A stretch of DNA of 64,000 nt from Gigaspora rosea (Eukaryota; Glomeromycota; Glomeromycetes; Diversisporales; Gigasporaceae): assembly GCA_003550325.1 (NCBI GenBank), contig QKWP01000071.1, positions 189,582 through 253,581 of the forward strand, written 5' to 3'. This document shows, in pieces, positions 11,676 through 23,515 of the stretch. Below the pieces are notes generated by a model. The model worked only from the letters and a program-made list of their open reading frames with translations. It was not told the DNA's origin and ran no database searches. Each line of letters begins with the position of its first letter. Within the stretch, counting starts at the first letter, position 1. Both the position numbers and the translations under genes were made by a program.

Positions 11676-12090
11676 TATGACCGAAATGATATAAGGGAAT
11701 TAGCCGTGTTTCTAGAGGGAAGTGCATCCCATTGTGAGTAAGTGAGTGATTCACCAAAAAGAATTTCCTGCTTTCTTTTTTTTATTTTTTGTTTTAGTGA
11801 TGACTTTTTTTTTTTTATAGTAGTAATTTTTTTTTATGTCTGTACTAAGATGCCGAAACTTGCCGCCAAATTATTAATTGATGCCCTGCTGTATGTGCTC
11901 TTTTTTTTTTGTTATTTCGCATATTGTTTTGCGCCATATTCTAAACATAGTTATTGTTCGAATTTGTGTTGTTGTACAACATGCTATTTGATGCTTTATC
12001 AGCAGGCCTGTTTGTTGTTTTTTTAATATATTTCTATGTAGCATATTATAGTGTTTGTTTATTCCTGTTGACTGCAATAGCGATTCGTCA
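11676..12090. other. T-rich linker of the retroelement
   Basis: Long T runs (A runs on the coding strand) lie between the gag-like and reverse-transcriptase regions. Plus-strand open frames here are hydrophobic artefacts of poly-T. Confidence 0.5.
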
Positions 12091-13405
12091 TTGCTACGTG
12101 CTTTTTTCTCTCATTTTGCTGTCAGGTGGGTTGTGCTTCTTCGAACTGTTTCTTCTGAAGCACCGTTGCTCACTATAATTTGTCTTTTTGCATATTAAAC
12201 AGGCGTAGACCCTTCCACAAGTTTTTTCGTACTTGCAAAAATGCCTATTCCAATTAATACAGATTTCTCTACCATCCAGCCATTCAGTGTCCAACTTCGT
12301 TGACCGGTGTATACGGTATTCAGTTTTAGTTTTTTGATGGTAGTAACATCAAAGTTTCGGCCTTCGACTTCAATGTCACGATTAAAAAGAGTCAAGTTAC
12401 GGTTTGTAACTGCTGTCACTCTGCGGTCCTCATCATATGCCATGACAGTATGGAAGCTTTGTCAGAGGCACAACTTATTGATATGGTCTCTGTAACCATT
12501 TAATTCTTGTTCTCTGTTTTTGTAAATTACTAAAACTGCGTCTATATATGACTTGAAAGCAAGAAGCCATTCCGATATATCCACAAAGGCTGTATAGTAT
12601 GGACGCTTTTTGATTGAAATGGACCCCCCTTGTTGATTGCAGCACAGGATCGTCATCAGCTTCCTTCATGGTGACCAAATGGTTTTTGTATGAGAACTCC
12701 TGTAAGTTTACATAAGAGCCGAATGCAATTAATTTCTACAGCTTGGTTGTAATATTGGGCTTATACGGAAGACTTTTGATGATCTGTTTACCTTCCTGCC
12801 AATTGGTGCTCCACTATAAATGTATCCTCTCGGTTTTTGCGGCATGTGGGTTTGAAAAATTTTGAACCTCGTGTATCTGCTTAGACTGTGTGCAACCAAT
12901 AGATAGGTACTTTCTTGATGTTGACTTGAATATGAGCAGTTTCAAAGCCGCTTAAGCTGGTAAACCTTGATCCACAATTGTTACTGGGCTTTGTGGTTGC
13001 AGACTCACTCTCGATGTTGCCATAATTAAGTTATTCAATGTTGGGGTTGTAGTGATTACCTGTAGTTTGGATATCCCAACTTGCTTGCTTTGTTGTGTAT
13101 GGTAGAGGTGTGTCCGTTGAGCGAAGTGGATGCTGTGATAGTGCTGCGTGACTGGACGAAGACGATGCGTGAGGTGTGGTGCTGTGGCTGTTATCTGACT
13201 GCATGATTTTGGCAAGAATATTGTTGATATTTGTAATATTTGACTGAAGTTGCTTGTTCCATGATCTTTGTCTATCGGACTGAGAGTCGATGTACTGCTT
13301 GATGGAGTTAACGACCGATGTGGTCGATGCTCGAATTGACTTATCAATATATGACTTCACATATGGATCAATAATAACATCCGGCCTTTGATGTTCTAGG
13401 CTCAC
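12090..13405 (-). pseudogene. Gag-like region of the retroelement
   Basis: The first open segment (13405-13031) starts MSLEHQRPDVIIDPYVKSYI and is a helix-prone stretch followed by a Ser/Thr-rich linker. Frameshifts follow. Further along, 12443-12094 encodes RNRNLTLFNRD-like sequence and then a Cys/His cluster, CKYEKTCGRVYACLICKK, which resembles the zinc-binding tail of tyrosine-recombinase-element Gag proteins. Position upstream of the reverse transcriptase on the same strand supports the Gag call. The role would be nucleic-acid packaging. No intact frame covers the region. Confidence 0.55.
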
Positions 13406-13500
13406 AGTTGCGCTGCCGGAAGTAGGTGTGGTTGTCGCAGGTGTGGTTGTCGTGGGTTAAAGAGGAGTGCCTTTTGCTTTTCCAGACTCATGTGACTCAG

Positions 13501-14062
13501 GCTTAGTCTAACTCATGATCAGATATGTTCGTATTGTTACTTATATGTTACTGTTTGTTATTATATATTTTATAAAGAAAAATTATTATTATTTTTTTTT
13601 TTATCTCTTTGACAGTCTTGTCGGTACCTTTATTAGATATTAGATTATAATATAACTAAACTATGTTAATTACTTATTATCAATACTCTATCTATAGCAG
13701 GTCCGGCATCACCCGAATACTTCGAGAGCACCTTGGTGCGACCTATCGCACTGCCTCACTGATAAGACAGACAATTTTGTCAGCCCCGCCAAAGAGCGAC
13801 ATAGGATTTCTCTTCAAATCCCTCTCACCTAGCGTCAATGGTGAGGATAACCAAACCATACAAGAAGAACGATGAAGCTAAGAAAATAAAAGGGTAATGA
13901 AACAAAAGAGGGGAAATACTACAAATCCTAAACGATATACCAAAAAACAAAAACAAAATAAAATGACTACAAGATAAAAGAAACGAAAAAAAATTCTATC
14001 ACTAATGACGGAAAGCTAACAAAATAAAAAAAAAAAACAATGAAAAAAAAGAAACACAAAAG
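13501..14062. other. Flanking DNA, A-rich from 13870
   Basis: A short less A+T-rich block at 13690-13870 is followed by A-rich low complexity. No gene is supported. The frame at 13663-13875 has no recognisable domain. Confidence 0.4.
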
Positions 14063-14258
14063 AAAACAGAAATAGAAATAAACCTAAATCTGAAATCAAT
14101 GATAAAAATTATATAATACTGTGCAAGGAAACGCCTCGCCAAAGTATTATATGTACATAANAAACAGAAATAGAAATAAACCTAAATCTGAAATCAACGA
14201 TAAAAATTATATAATACTGCGCAAGGAAACGCCTCGCCAAAGTATTATATGTACATAA
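14063..14258. repeat. Direct duplication around a single-N join
   Basis: The 97-98 bases before the N at 14161 are repeated almost exactly after it (two single-base differences, AATGAT/AACGAT and CTGTGC/CTGCGC). The N at the exact junction suggests overlapping contigs or alleles placed in tandem rather than a genuine duplication. Confidence 0.8.
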
Positions 14259-15090
14259 AAAAGAAAACTAAAAGAACATTCTGGAATTTAATTTCTGCAG
14301 ATCTGCCTACTCCATTGCGTCACGTCTCATTACGTGTCCATTCCTGTTTATCTACCTGCATGCCTTCTTCCCGATTAGGATAGGAACAACAATGCCGATC
14401 TTTTGGAGGGGGTACGCCGAATTTCCCACTTTTCGTCAAAAATTCCAGCAAAACTGACTTCTAGCGAGAATATGATAGTGGGTATATGGTTGAATAAGTC
14501 CTTGTAACCAAAAACCTTAAAGAGAGTGATGAAAAACTCATTTTTCTTAGTTCACCGCCTGGCCAAGCTATAATCCCTTCGTCGACGAAAGTTTTCTTTT
14601 TTAACTTCCACCAGAATTTCTTGTACCAAGGGCACCCACTGCCAGTTATCTTGCACAACCGACGCTTCTGGCTTGCGTGCCAAATATATAAAGGAGTCCC
14701 CGACAACACAAGGAAGGTTGACCTTTATAAAACCAGTATTACTAGCTGCTTCGTCTTTTACTAATGAAAAAATTTTGTTTTTCTTTTGTTTGGAAATTTG
14801 TACAAGTGATCGACGGGAAGAGTTTTGTTTATGATTTTTGTAAAGAAAAATTATTATTATTTTTTTTATTTGTTTATTATTATTTCCGTTTCGTGAATAT
14901 TTATTATGTGTGTTGCTATTTACTTGTTTTCGAATTGACTCTTTTTTTTTTTTTTAAGGCAATTAATTTAAAAACTATTGAGAATTTATTCAAGAAAATG
15001 CAAGTTAAATGAATTGGGTTCTTATGAGAGAGAGAGTAGAGAGAGCATGTGGAATTGACTCGTTTCAGCGACCCTTTTTATATTTGTCGT
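14259..15090. other. No gene seen
   Basis: Mixed-composition DNA with poly-T runs. The minus frame at 14461-14709 (82 residues) and the plus frame at 14764-15012 have no recognisable domain. The second is dominated by Phe/Leu/Lys from A+T-rich DNA. Confidence 0.4.
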
Positions 15091-15094
15091 TTGG

Positions 15095-15340
15095 TGGCTT
15101 TTTCGATTTTGCATAAATTTTTGATTTGATGTTGATTTCATTCACTGACTGATTCTTGATGCATGTAACTGGACCAGGTTGGGCACATGTCACATGTCCC
15201 TTGACCAACGCTCCTTGTCTTTTTTGACTTTGCATGAATTTGTGATCTGACTTGATTTTTATTTACTGACCGATTTTTGCTACGGGTAATCGGGCCCACG
15301 TGTAGTATGTCCTCTGACCAATGCTCTCTGTCTTTTCGAT
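15095..15340. repeat. Two diverged direct copies of about 125 bp
   Basis: The stretch from CTTTTTCGATTTTGCAT at about 15095 is repeated from CTTTTTTGACTTTGCAT at about 15220. Both continue through a TTTGATT/CTTGATT block, a GTAAC/GTAATCGG block and GACCAA[CT]GCTC. No function is evident. Confidence 0.6.
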
Positions 15341-16593
15341 CTGTTGACCCTTGTCAACATGCGTTAATAAAGTTAGCTTTTTTTGATAAATATTTACTAG
15401 TAAATGATTGTGTAAATAAGTCTATATGTTAAAAAAATAGGATGTAGGCATCCCACATTTTAAAGTAAATACGTCACTTATTTTGTCTAAAATCGGATGC
15501 TAAATCATTAATTATGAAACCCTGATGTAATTTATGTCAAATTAAAATTAGATTGCAGAGTTAAGATTAGTATTGTTAGAGGCCAATCACACAAGGGCGA
15601 AACGGGCCAGATTGTCACAACCAAAAAAAACACAAACACACACACAACCAACTACACAACAAAACCAAAGAGAGGTGAAAGAGATTTTGCAAGGTAAGGC
15701 GAATGGTTTTGTTACAGGTGGAGTATAAATGCGACAAAGAGCAGATTTTTTTATAGGTCATGGGTATCAATTTTTATTTAAAGGAAATATTTGAACTCTA
15801 TTACAAATTATTATGGATTTAATATTCAATTTTCGATATTTGATGCCTTTACAACTTGGGCAAAATGCCGCCTTATTTATAGAGAAACAAAAAGAAGAAA
15901 AAAGAAAAAGAAAGAAAAAAAAACTATTTCACTCGTCATCCTTTATTACGTATCGTGTCATTTCTTTGAATTTTAGCGAAGTCATTCTTTTTACGCAACT
16001 ATGATGATATACCATCACAGCCACAACCAATTTTATCTGAATTTGGCCTTTTTATTTGTTTGTACTAAGCAACAAATATTCCAAGTTGCTTCTTTGGACT
16101 TTGCTTGGTCTAAGCTTTTCCATGGGTTCATTTCATGCACCTCATCTTCTTTTCTTCTGTACTGAGGTCTTGGGGTGCCCGTTCCGATATTTTGACCTTA
16201 ATTCTTGAATGTCTTTGTCTTGTTCTTCTTAGGGATTTTTGGGGGGTGGGCTGCTTTGGAGCTCGCTTGTTTGTTAGTTTTTTTTTTATTATTTATTTAT
16301 TTATCGTGATCATGTGGATCACGAGACTTCCAGGTCAGCTGTTAACAGTATTATATATTACTAGTATTAAAATTTTTTTACAATATACATTGATGAAAAT
16401 TTTTTTTTTTGATGCGATACATTAAAAAAAAAAGATTTTATGAAAATTAATATGTATGGTAAATATTCTATTTTATTACAGTATTATATCATGAGAAAGT
16501 GGCCAATCTGAATGTAATATATTAAATAAGGCTTGATGGTGTTAGTAAATGTAGTTATATTTATTATTATCATAATAAATATATATACATCAG
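15341..16593. other. Non-coding spacer
   Basis: Contains a CA-rich run at about 15625-15660 and a purine-rich run at about 15888-15925. No domain was recognised in any frame. Confidence 0.4.
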
Positions 16594-17579
16594 ATATATA
16601 TGTCGTACGTCGGAATGGAATTATTGTGGATTTAGAATCTACCTAGATTGATTCCAAATAAACATAAGTTGTAATAGAATTCTAAAATGTACCTGAGTCG
16701 TTAAAGAATTCCAATTCAACCTACACTAAAGTTATGGGTATTCCAAATTATTTCATCAATGATTTGTTTTGAAATTTAAGCCACTTAATAAAGGGTTTAT
16801 TTTTTAAAGCATTACATGAAATTTTACATACATGATTAGTATTTCGCATGGTACAAATTTTTCATTTGCAATGATTTTTTCAACGCGCTTTTTGTATTTG
16901 CAGTTGATATTATCTAATTGTGAGGAAGATTGCATGATAGACACTTCTTGAACGTTTACGTACGTTGAAAAAACATTCGTTATAGAAAATTTTTGTGCTC
17001 GTTATATCTGAAGGTGTTATAGGAACATTCAAATCTCCAAGGTCGACTGTACTACAGTATTTAATTCTAGAAACTTATAAGTAATCTAATAATGTCGGAA
17101 TTGTATCCAAGCAAGATGTGTCATTCGAGGAACTTGCAGTGGAATGCCTTTCGATCGTTTTCTTGTATTTTCTGGATCTATGTAAAACCTTAATACTGTA
17201 CAAATAATCAAAGCTTCACGTGCTATAAAGGATTTACGTCGACTATTAGTCGATCTGCTGCTAAAATATTTGGAAAGCATTTCTTTAAATGCATTATGGG
17301 CAAAAATTAATAATCTTGAGAATTTAGTAACCGGATAGAGTTTTTGCAAAGGACGAAAAAGTGAAATAATAAAATCATAAAAATGGTTTATTTATTTTGA
17401 CATAACGATATGATATATGGTTAAAATCAACATGATATTAAATTTACGATCATCAAATTTAGAATCAACTTAAGTTGCTTTTAAGTTCCGTACCAACTTG
17501 GGTTGCATTTAGAATTCCGTTCCAACCTAAGTGGATTCTAAATCCGCAATAATTCCATTTCGACGTACGACATATATAT
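16594..17579. mobile_element. Inverted-repeat transposon with ATATATATGTCGTACGTCG ends
   Basis: Both ends carry ATATATATGTCGTACGTCG in inverted orientation and continue with about 30 further matching bases (GGATTTAGAATC). The match falls off after about 50 bases. The 986-bp interior has minus-strand coding-like sequence (16800-17349). A decayed relative of both the end and the interior lies at 38630-38970, so this is a family and not a chance palindrome. The target duplication could not be fixed because the flanks are AT repeats. The superfamily is unknown. Confidence 0.75.
16800..17349 (-). pseudogene. Unrecognised protein remnant inside the inverted-repeat element
   Basis: On the minus strand, 17349-17086 encodes 87 residues starting MQKLYPVTKFSRLLIFAHNA, rich in basic residues (STNSRRKSF, NTRKRSKG). 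After a break, coherent sequence resumes at about 16985-16815 in another frame with CKYKKRVEKIIANEKFVPCE and a stop. The composition is more protein-like than the surroundings, and part of the first segment recurs in the diverged copy at 38820-38970. It could be a remnant of the element's own transposase or a captured gene; no diagnostic motif was found. A missed intron could also explain the break. Confidence 0.4.
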
Positions 17580-19203
17580 GTATATGAATTTAATAATTAT
17601 TTCTCTGAATATGGTTTAAGGATATTGGCATGTATGTCATACAGTATAAATAGAATAATTTACCATGTTCAGTGTGGTGCTGAGAAAAATTAATGCTACG
17701 TATAGTTTTTTTTTTTTGTTTTTTTTTGACATACGCAATAAATGCATATGGCGAAGCAAAAGTGTGAATGCATATAGAAGCTTCGCATGTTACATCTTCA
17801 CATCCGATGTAACACTTTCTCCTGTATTTTGTGTCGCATAAAATTGTCTGTCTAACTTTCAAAGTGCGATATAATTTATTTTCTCATATTTGATATGTAG
17901 TCGTCGCACAATTGCTGATCTTGATTGCCGTTATACCACGAATAAGATCTCGATTCTAAAGATCTGATTTCTATTTCTGTATTATTACCGTTTGATTAAC
18001 AGTTTTTTTGTAATTTGATTTTCTTGGGGTTTGTCTCCAAAATTGTTTTATAACCGCCGTGTTTCTTGGCATAAATAATGAACTATTTGAATATATGAAT
18101 TAATTATATTTAAATTTCTGAATCACGCTATATTAATTTTCTAAATAATTCGTCGTGACATGTGATGTTACGCAGAATCACTACGATTACGTGTGAAATT
18201 TAAGAAAATCATGTCACGTTGGGACATTAGTCAGGAATTTACAGATTTAACAATCATATGAATATTCGAAAATGCCGCAATAGTCACAAATTTCATTACC
18301 TGTCAAAGATTTCAGACAATAATAGCAATGCATAATGATTAACATTTGAAACTGTCCTTTACTTTAAATGACAAGTTACAATGAAATCATATTAAAATAG
18401 GATTTTTTAAAAAAAATCTGCATAACAGATAAGAGACATCCTTATCACATTTCATGTTACACACGAAACGTGATCGTACTGATACCAATAATCATGCAAT
18501 TTGATTTTTATTTAGTTTGATTTGCTGTAGTATCGTCATCTCAAAATGTTTAATGCCCAAAATTTCTGGCGCAATAAGAGTTTTTTTGATTTAATATTTT
18601 CGTGTTAGTAATGTTAGAGTTATGGTCTAGTCTGAAAACTATTTCTAAGTCAATCAGATACATATTTAATCCGTGTTATAAAATTATTTTCGAAATGAAC
18701 CTAATTGTTAGAACTAATTTTTATAAATTTTCGAAAAATATAAATGAATTATAATAGGCACTGAGCATGATTCAATATGACTATGTTTAGAGTGCTTTAC
18801 ATCATCTTTCATCAACAAAGAACGAGACTAAGGCATGCATTTATGTACTTTTTAAAAAATTAGAATTCTGTACTATACTTTTAACAATTACATCATTTTT
18901 TAGCGTCATTGCTGAAATCTCAGCATACTGTATATGATTTCAAAAGCATTCCACCACTCAAGAATACAAGCGCACATATGGCAGTATACAATTATTGAAG
19001 GTATGCATGTAACGATAAGTAGTAACTTAAGAAACGTGGGATCAAAAATTTCACTATTACAATATTCTATAATAGTGTAAAGATGTAGGGTTGTCGCAAG
19101 TAATATCACAAATGCATTAACTGTGAAGTTTCATTCAAAAAATAATAATAATGAAATAAAATAATTTTCGTAAAAATAATTTGGCTTATGAAGCAATTTA
19201 AAT
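17580..19203. other. Mostly non-coding, weak coding-like stretch on the minus strand
   Basis: Between about 18080 and 17590 the minus strand has short protein-like segments in changing frames, such as MPRNTAVIKQFWRQTPRKSN and SYSWYNGNQDQQLCDDYI. These could be exons or a relic, but no family is recognised. The remainder to 19203 shows nothing. Confidence 0.25.
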
Positions 19204-19211
19204 GCTACAGC

Positions 19212-20633
19212 CAGTGTTGGCATTGGACATATGTCCACCTAATTTTAACATAATTGGACTGGATTGGACATTGGACATATTCTTGGACATAGTCCAGGTC
19301 CAATATGTCCAATTATTTACTAAAATTTTTACAATTATTTATTATATAAGCTACAACAAAATTCTATTTAAACCTATATAATAAAATAATTTAAATTTAT
19401 TCTAAATTAGTATAATTTGCAAAAGAATTCTATATAAACCTGAGTAATAAAAAAATTTTATTTTATATACAACTTTAGAATTAACAATTATTAATAAGTA
19501 ATATCAAAGTTATAATATATTGCTTTAATTTTATTTTTGATAAATCATTTGGATTCTATCAAATCCAAATTGAATCTGCATTAGATTATACATATTTAAA
19601 GTAAGCATTTAAGTATATTCTTAGATTTGATATTCAAGTTCTTTGACCAATCTGATTAAAAATCACTAATCCAGGTATCTAAATTGATTTAGATTGAAGG
19701 ATCAATCCAAATTATAAAACTTAGATTGAAGCTCTACTATACATATATATAGTTATTTTATAATAATTATTATTTCTATTAATTAAGCTGATTCTATTGC
19801 AATTACTGAAATTAGTAGTTTTTTATACTGTATATTGTCAAAAATATGCCACTTCTGAAAATAAGCTACCTCTTTTTTGGTCAAAAAACTCAAAAATGTC
19901 TTTGACTTGAATATAAGCTACCCACAATCAATGAAAGTTGCTATATAGTAAAGTCCAAACTTTACTAAGCAAATTGATTAAAATCGCTTGTATAAACTTA
20001 TTCAGGAGATCAAAATACATATATTCTGAAATTTATAACAATATTGAAGAAGTTTTTATTATTTGACTTTTAATTTTTATGTTCAACAAAGAGATTAAAA
20101 TTTTAATAACAAAATATATTCATTAAACATAAAAATTAAAGTCAAATAATAAAAAGTACTTCTATTTTAATAAAACTTACAGAATATGTATAGTTTAGTC
20201 TCCCAAACAAGTTTTTTACGCTAATAATCGATTTATATATTAGAATTTAGACTTTACTATATAATAACTATTGGTGATTGACCAAAAACTAATTATATCT
20301 AAAAATAGGCTACTCCAGATTTTTTGAGTCCATAATCATTCAAAAAGGTAGCTTATTTTCAGAAGCATGTAGTAGTCACTGTAGTTAATTTTTAAATTGT
20401 TAAATTATTTGAATTTTTTTTTTATATTTGCATCAAAAGAGTATCAAAAGTATATTATAATAAATCAAGTATAATAGTACAAAATTTATAATTTGATTGG
20501 CTAATTGTCACATCATTATGTACTGGTTTAATGTTATACAATGTCCAATGTCCAACCCCTTCTGGTCCAATGGATTGGACTGGACTGGACATGGGTGGTC
20601 CAATGTCCATGTCCAATGTCCAGCCCAACACTG
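19212..20633. mobile_element. hAT-type non-autonomous element with TTGGACAT subterminal repeats
   Basis: Ends CAGTGTTGGC and, inverted, CAGTGTTGGG are flanked by identical 8-mers GCTACAGC (19204-19211 and 20634-20641), diagnostic of hAT. Many copies of TTGGACAT and GTCCAAT crowd the first 120 and last 100 bases. The 1422-bp interior is A+T-rich, has no transposase and contains a further inverted-repeat element at 19846-20368. Confidence 0.88.
19846..20368. mobile_element. Inverted-repeat element nested in the hAT copy
   Basis: The left end TTCTGAAAATAAGCTACCT matches the right end in inverted orientation. Internal arms (around TAAAGTCCAAACTTTA and the paired GACTTTACTATATA stretch) continue the partial palindrome. 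It is 523 bp with no coding capacity. It is younger than the 19212-20633 element. Confidence 0.65.
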
Positions 20634-21212
20634 GCTACAGCTGTATTCAAATTATAACTTCAACTTAATATAACAGATAAGAAACCCATGATAAATTCTA
20701 ATTTAATTGTAATTTTCATCGAAAATTAGTTTTAATTCTTATTACAGTAATATCATCTTCATATTGCCTTGCATTTATAATTAAAATTCTATTAAATTTA
20801 TTAAATTTAAGATATGAAAATAAAAAACTGAGTAATAAATTAAATCACTGCACCTAAATAATATTTTCTAATAATATTACTTAAATGTATGCATTAAAAA
20901 AAAGAAGTAATTAGATTACACTACATAGAGTTTTCTGCTTGTTCCAGATTAATTACAGTCTTTATTATTTAATCAAAACTTAAAATTAGCTTAATTTTAA
21001 CTTGACTGAGAATTATATCTAATGGTAAAATTGCAGTAATGTCATTGCTATAATTAGTGCTTATGATACTTGCAATGAGAATACCATTTAGACTAACTGA
21101 GTTCAAATTCTCAGAATAAAAGTATACAGGACCTCCACTATCACCACCGGCAGAATACATATCTATGATGATCAAATCGGTTAAAAGGCTTTCTTTATCA
21201 CATGTAACATTG

Positions 21213-21622
21213 GGGTGCGCGGTATACTATGTAAATCAAAACTAAATTTTTTGATTTAAATTTTAAATAGATTTAAATAGATGTACAGTCCTAACGGTTC
21301 GATAGTTTTGAATAAATTTTCGCAAAGACTAGCATTACATCTCTACAAACAAGGCTATAGAATCATTCATTTATTTAAACATGAAAAAACTGTGGTCTGT
21401 AATATGCTACATGTTTTTTTTTCTTAAAAAAAGAAAGGGTAAATTTAGTTTCGTTTTTAAAGAAACGGCTCTATAGCTTTGTTTGTAAGGACGTAATACT
21501 TGTCTTTGCGAAATTTTATCCAAAACTATCGAACCATTGGGGCTGTACATCTGTTTTAAAAATTCTTTATAAATTTTATGATATGACCACATATAGTTTT
21601 GATTTACATAGTATACCGCGCA
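21213..21622. mobile_element. Mutator-type short element with 9-bp target duplication
   Basis: Both ends carry TGGGGTGCGCGGTATACTAT and further matching bases, about 33 in all, in inverted orientation. The flanks are identical 9-mers ATGTAACAT (21204-21212 and 21623-21631). A 9-bp duplication fits Mutator-like elements. Taking out the element and one copy of the 9-mer restores the protease frame from SGLTTHVTC into DKESLLTDL. The interior encodes nothing, and two further short internal arms (AGTCCTAACGGTTCGATAG and its counterpart) extend the palindrome. Confidence 0.85.
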
Positions 21623-21711
21623 CCCCAATGTAACATGCGTAGTGAGACCAGACTTACATAAATGAACGCCATGACTAGATACTTGTGTATATCATGTATA
21701 AGTAATTCTCT

Positions 21712-22639
21712 TTATTGTACGGGTCTTATGTAACAACCCGTGCTTTTTCATTCATTTATTGGCACATGTTTAAAAAAATAACTAAATCGGAACACTTTCA
21801 TATTGATAAAAATATGAAATGTACCGATTTAATTATTTATTTTTATTATTATTAAAGTTGTTTTCACATTTTAAAAATATTGGGACATTCACGTCATTAG
21901 GTCTTTTTAAATTTTTATTGGATGATATCGGCATTATTTTGTTTTCGCTTTTTTAAAATTGTCTTGGATAGATTATTAGGACTTCATTCTTTAAATTCTT
22001 ATTAAATAGAGTTGCATTATTGTTGGATTTTTGTTAAATTTTTATTGGATAAGTCATACATTATTAGATCTTCGCTTTCATTCTTTAAAATTCTTTATTT
22101 ATTGGTTTTTTTTTTTAAATTTTATTGTATAAGTCATACATTATTAGATCTTCGCCTTTAATCTTTGCTTTCTTTAAATTCTTTATTAGACAGATTCGTA
22201 TTTTATTAAAATTCTTTTTTGGGTGGATTGCACGTTATTAAGCTTTTGCTTTCTTTAAATTCTAATTATATCGAGTCATATGTTATTTTGTTTTACTTTC
22301 TTTATATAATTTTCACCGAACGAGGTTATGTTATTGAATTTTCGCTTTTTTAAAAAAATTTCTATGTGTAGTTATGTTTTTGCTTTTAGATTAGATATAG
22401 TCTTTTTTTTTAAAAAAAAAAATTATTGTGATTTTTTTACTTTATTAGGTTTATGCCTGAACTTTGATTTAATTGTTTGATAATTTGCACGAAGAATTTA
22501 TAATTTAAAACATAGATTTTTTTTTATTTACGCTGTTATATAATGCGTGTATTTAATATTTCATGACAGTAATATCAAAATTGTCTTTTTATTGAGGTGA
22601 AGGTGACGCACGGGTTGTTACGTCAGACCCATACAATAA
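21712..22639. mobile_element. Inverted-repeat element with internal tandem repeats
   Basis: Ends of about 32 bases, TTATTGTACGGGTCT then GTAACAACCCGTGC, match the inverted right end with few differences. The interior (21880-22350) contains about six degenerate units of roughly 60-75 bp built around CGCTTTCTTTAAATTCTT and a TATTAGA or TTATTGGAT tail. No gene and no clear target duplication. It sits within the protease gene. Confidence 0.75.
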
Positions 22640-23515
22640 CTATAACATATCGACTAGAATATAAATTCCTTATCATCGGCTTTGGATCTGTATGTGTACC
22701 TCTAAACTCGATTAAACCAAAATCATAATTTTGTACACTATGGTAGACCATTTGTCCAATAAAATATGTTGTTGGTCTCGAACCTCACGGACGATGAAAA
22801 AATTTATTACTAGTATCCCTATCATAACAATGACCTGCGGTCACAATGTAATTAACATTAGGATTATCTATAGAGTTAGCTAAAAAGCCCGTTGAGCACT
22901 TAGAGCGGCCTTCAAATTCATATAGACCTTCCCCACATAAAACTCTCCTTCTAATTAAATCACGTTTCTGTCATTTCATAATGGGTGAGGCAGTTTGCAT
23001 AAATTATAATCAGGTTTTATGGCTTGGTAGCATCTATAAATTCCTTATTTCTGTTATCATTTTCACTTTGTAAGTATATAACAACATTATTAAGTCTTAT
23101 ATCAACGTAAAGAAAAACTCCATATGCATTTATGGCTTTAGCTAATTGTATTATTTGTATTATTTGTTCTAATACAAGGCTTAATTGATATAGAGAATTG
23201 CTAGCTGGTAGAAATGTTAATAAATTTCTATATGGATGTATCTCGGGTAAGGATATAATACGACTGACGTAGTTAAAATTTACTGTATTAATCGTTAATT
23301 TGTTTGCTTTTACATCTATCCATGTTCCTCCAAAATCTGAATCATCTAACAATTTGGATATGGTTCTATCTAAATTTTTCGGATTTTTTTATGGGTTAAA
23401 TACATGAGTAAATTAACTCTCCATAGCCTTGCCAAAGCTTCATATTGATCATGGACTATTGAATGAAATATAAAAGTAATAAAATTAAATTTATTAAATG
23501 GTAGATATTTTTCAT

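Larger units (their letters stand above)
6360..13500 (-). mobile_element. Tyrosine-recombinase retrotransposon (DIRS/Ngaro order), decayed
   Basis: On the minus strand the order is a gag-like region (about 13405-12090), reverse transcriptase (about 11675-9312), RNase H (about 9300-8870) and a tyrosine recombinase (about 8803-6740). That is the layout of tyrosine-recombinase retroelements rather than LTR elements with a DDE integrase. Base composition is clearly less A+T-rich than the surroundings. Every gene carries stops or frameshifts, and two hAT-type elements (7017-8040 and 10046-11163) interrupt it. Terminal repeats were not identified with confidence, so the outer limits are approximate and DIRS versus Ngaro is undecided. 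Confidence 0.8.
20969..23515 (-). pseudogene. Secreted streptogrisin-like (S1E) serine protease, broken by two insertions
   Basis: The minus-strand start at 23515 gives MKNIYHLINLILLLLYFI, a plausible signal peptide, followed after a stop and frameshift by the pro-region. 23390-23017 encodes SKLLDDSDFGGTWIDVKAN and onward, resembling the pro-domain of alpha-lytic/streptogrisin proteases. The catalytic domain then shows His in VTAGHCYD (about 22830), Asp in NYDFGLI (about 22715) and Ser in AGGDSGGPV (about 21140). A Cys pair typical of the family lies in CKSG and VTC. The gene carries a stop after FFHRP, several frameshifts, and two mobile elements (21712-22639 and 21213-21622), both between the Asp and Ser blocks. 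It would have been an extracellular endopeptidase; it is dead here. Partial copies follow at 24601-24765. Confidence 0.85.

Noticed and set aside
11742-12178. Hydrophobic plus-strand frames resembling membrane proteins
   Set aside because: Products of T-rich linker sequence antisense to the retroelement.
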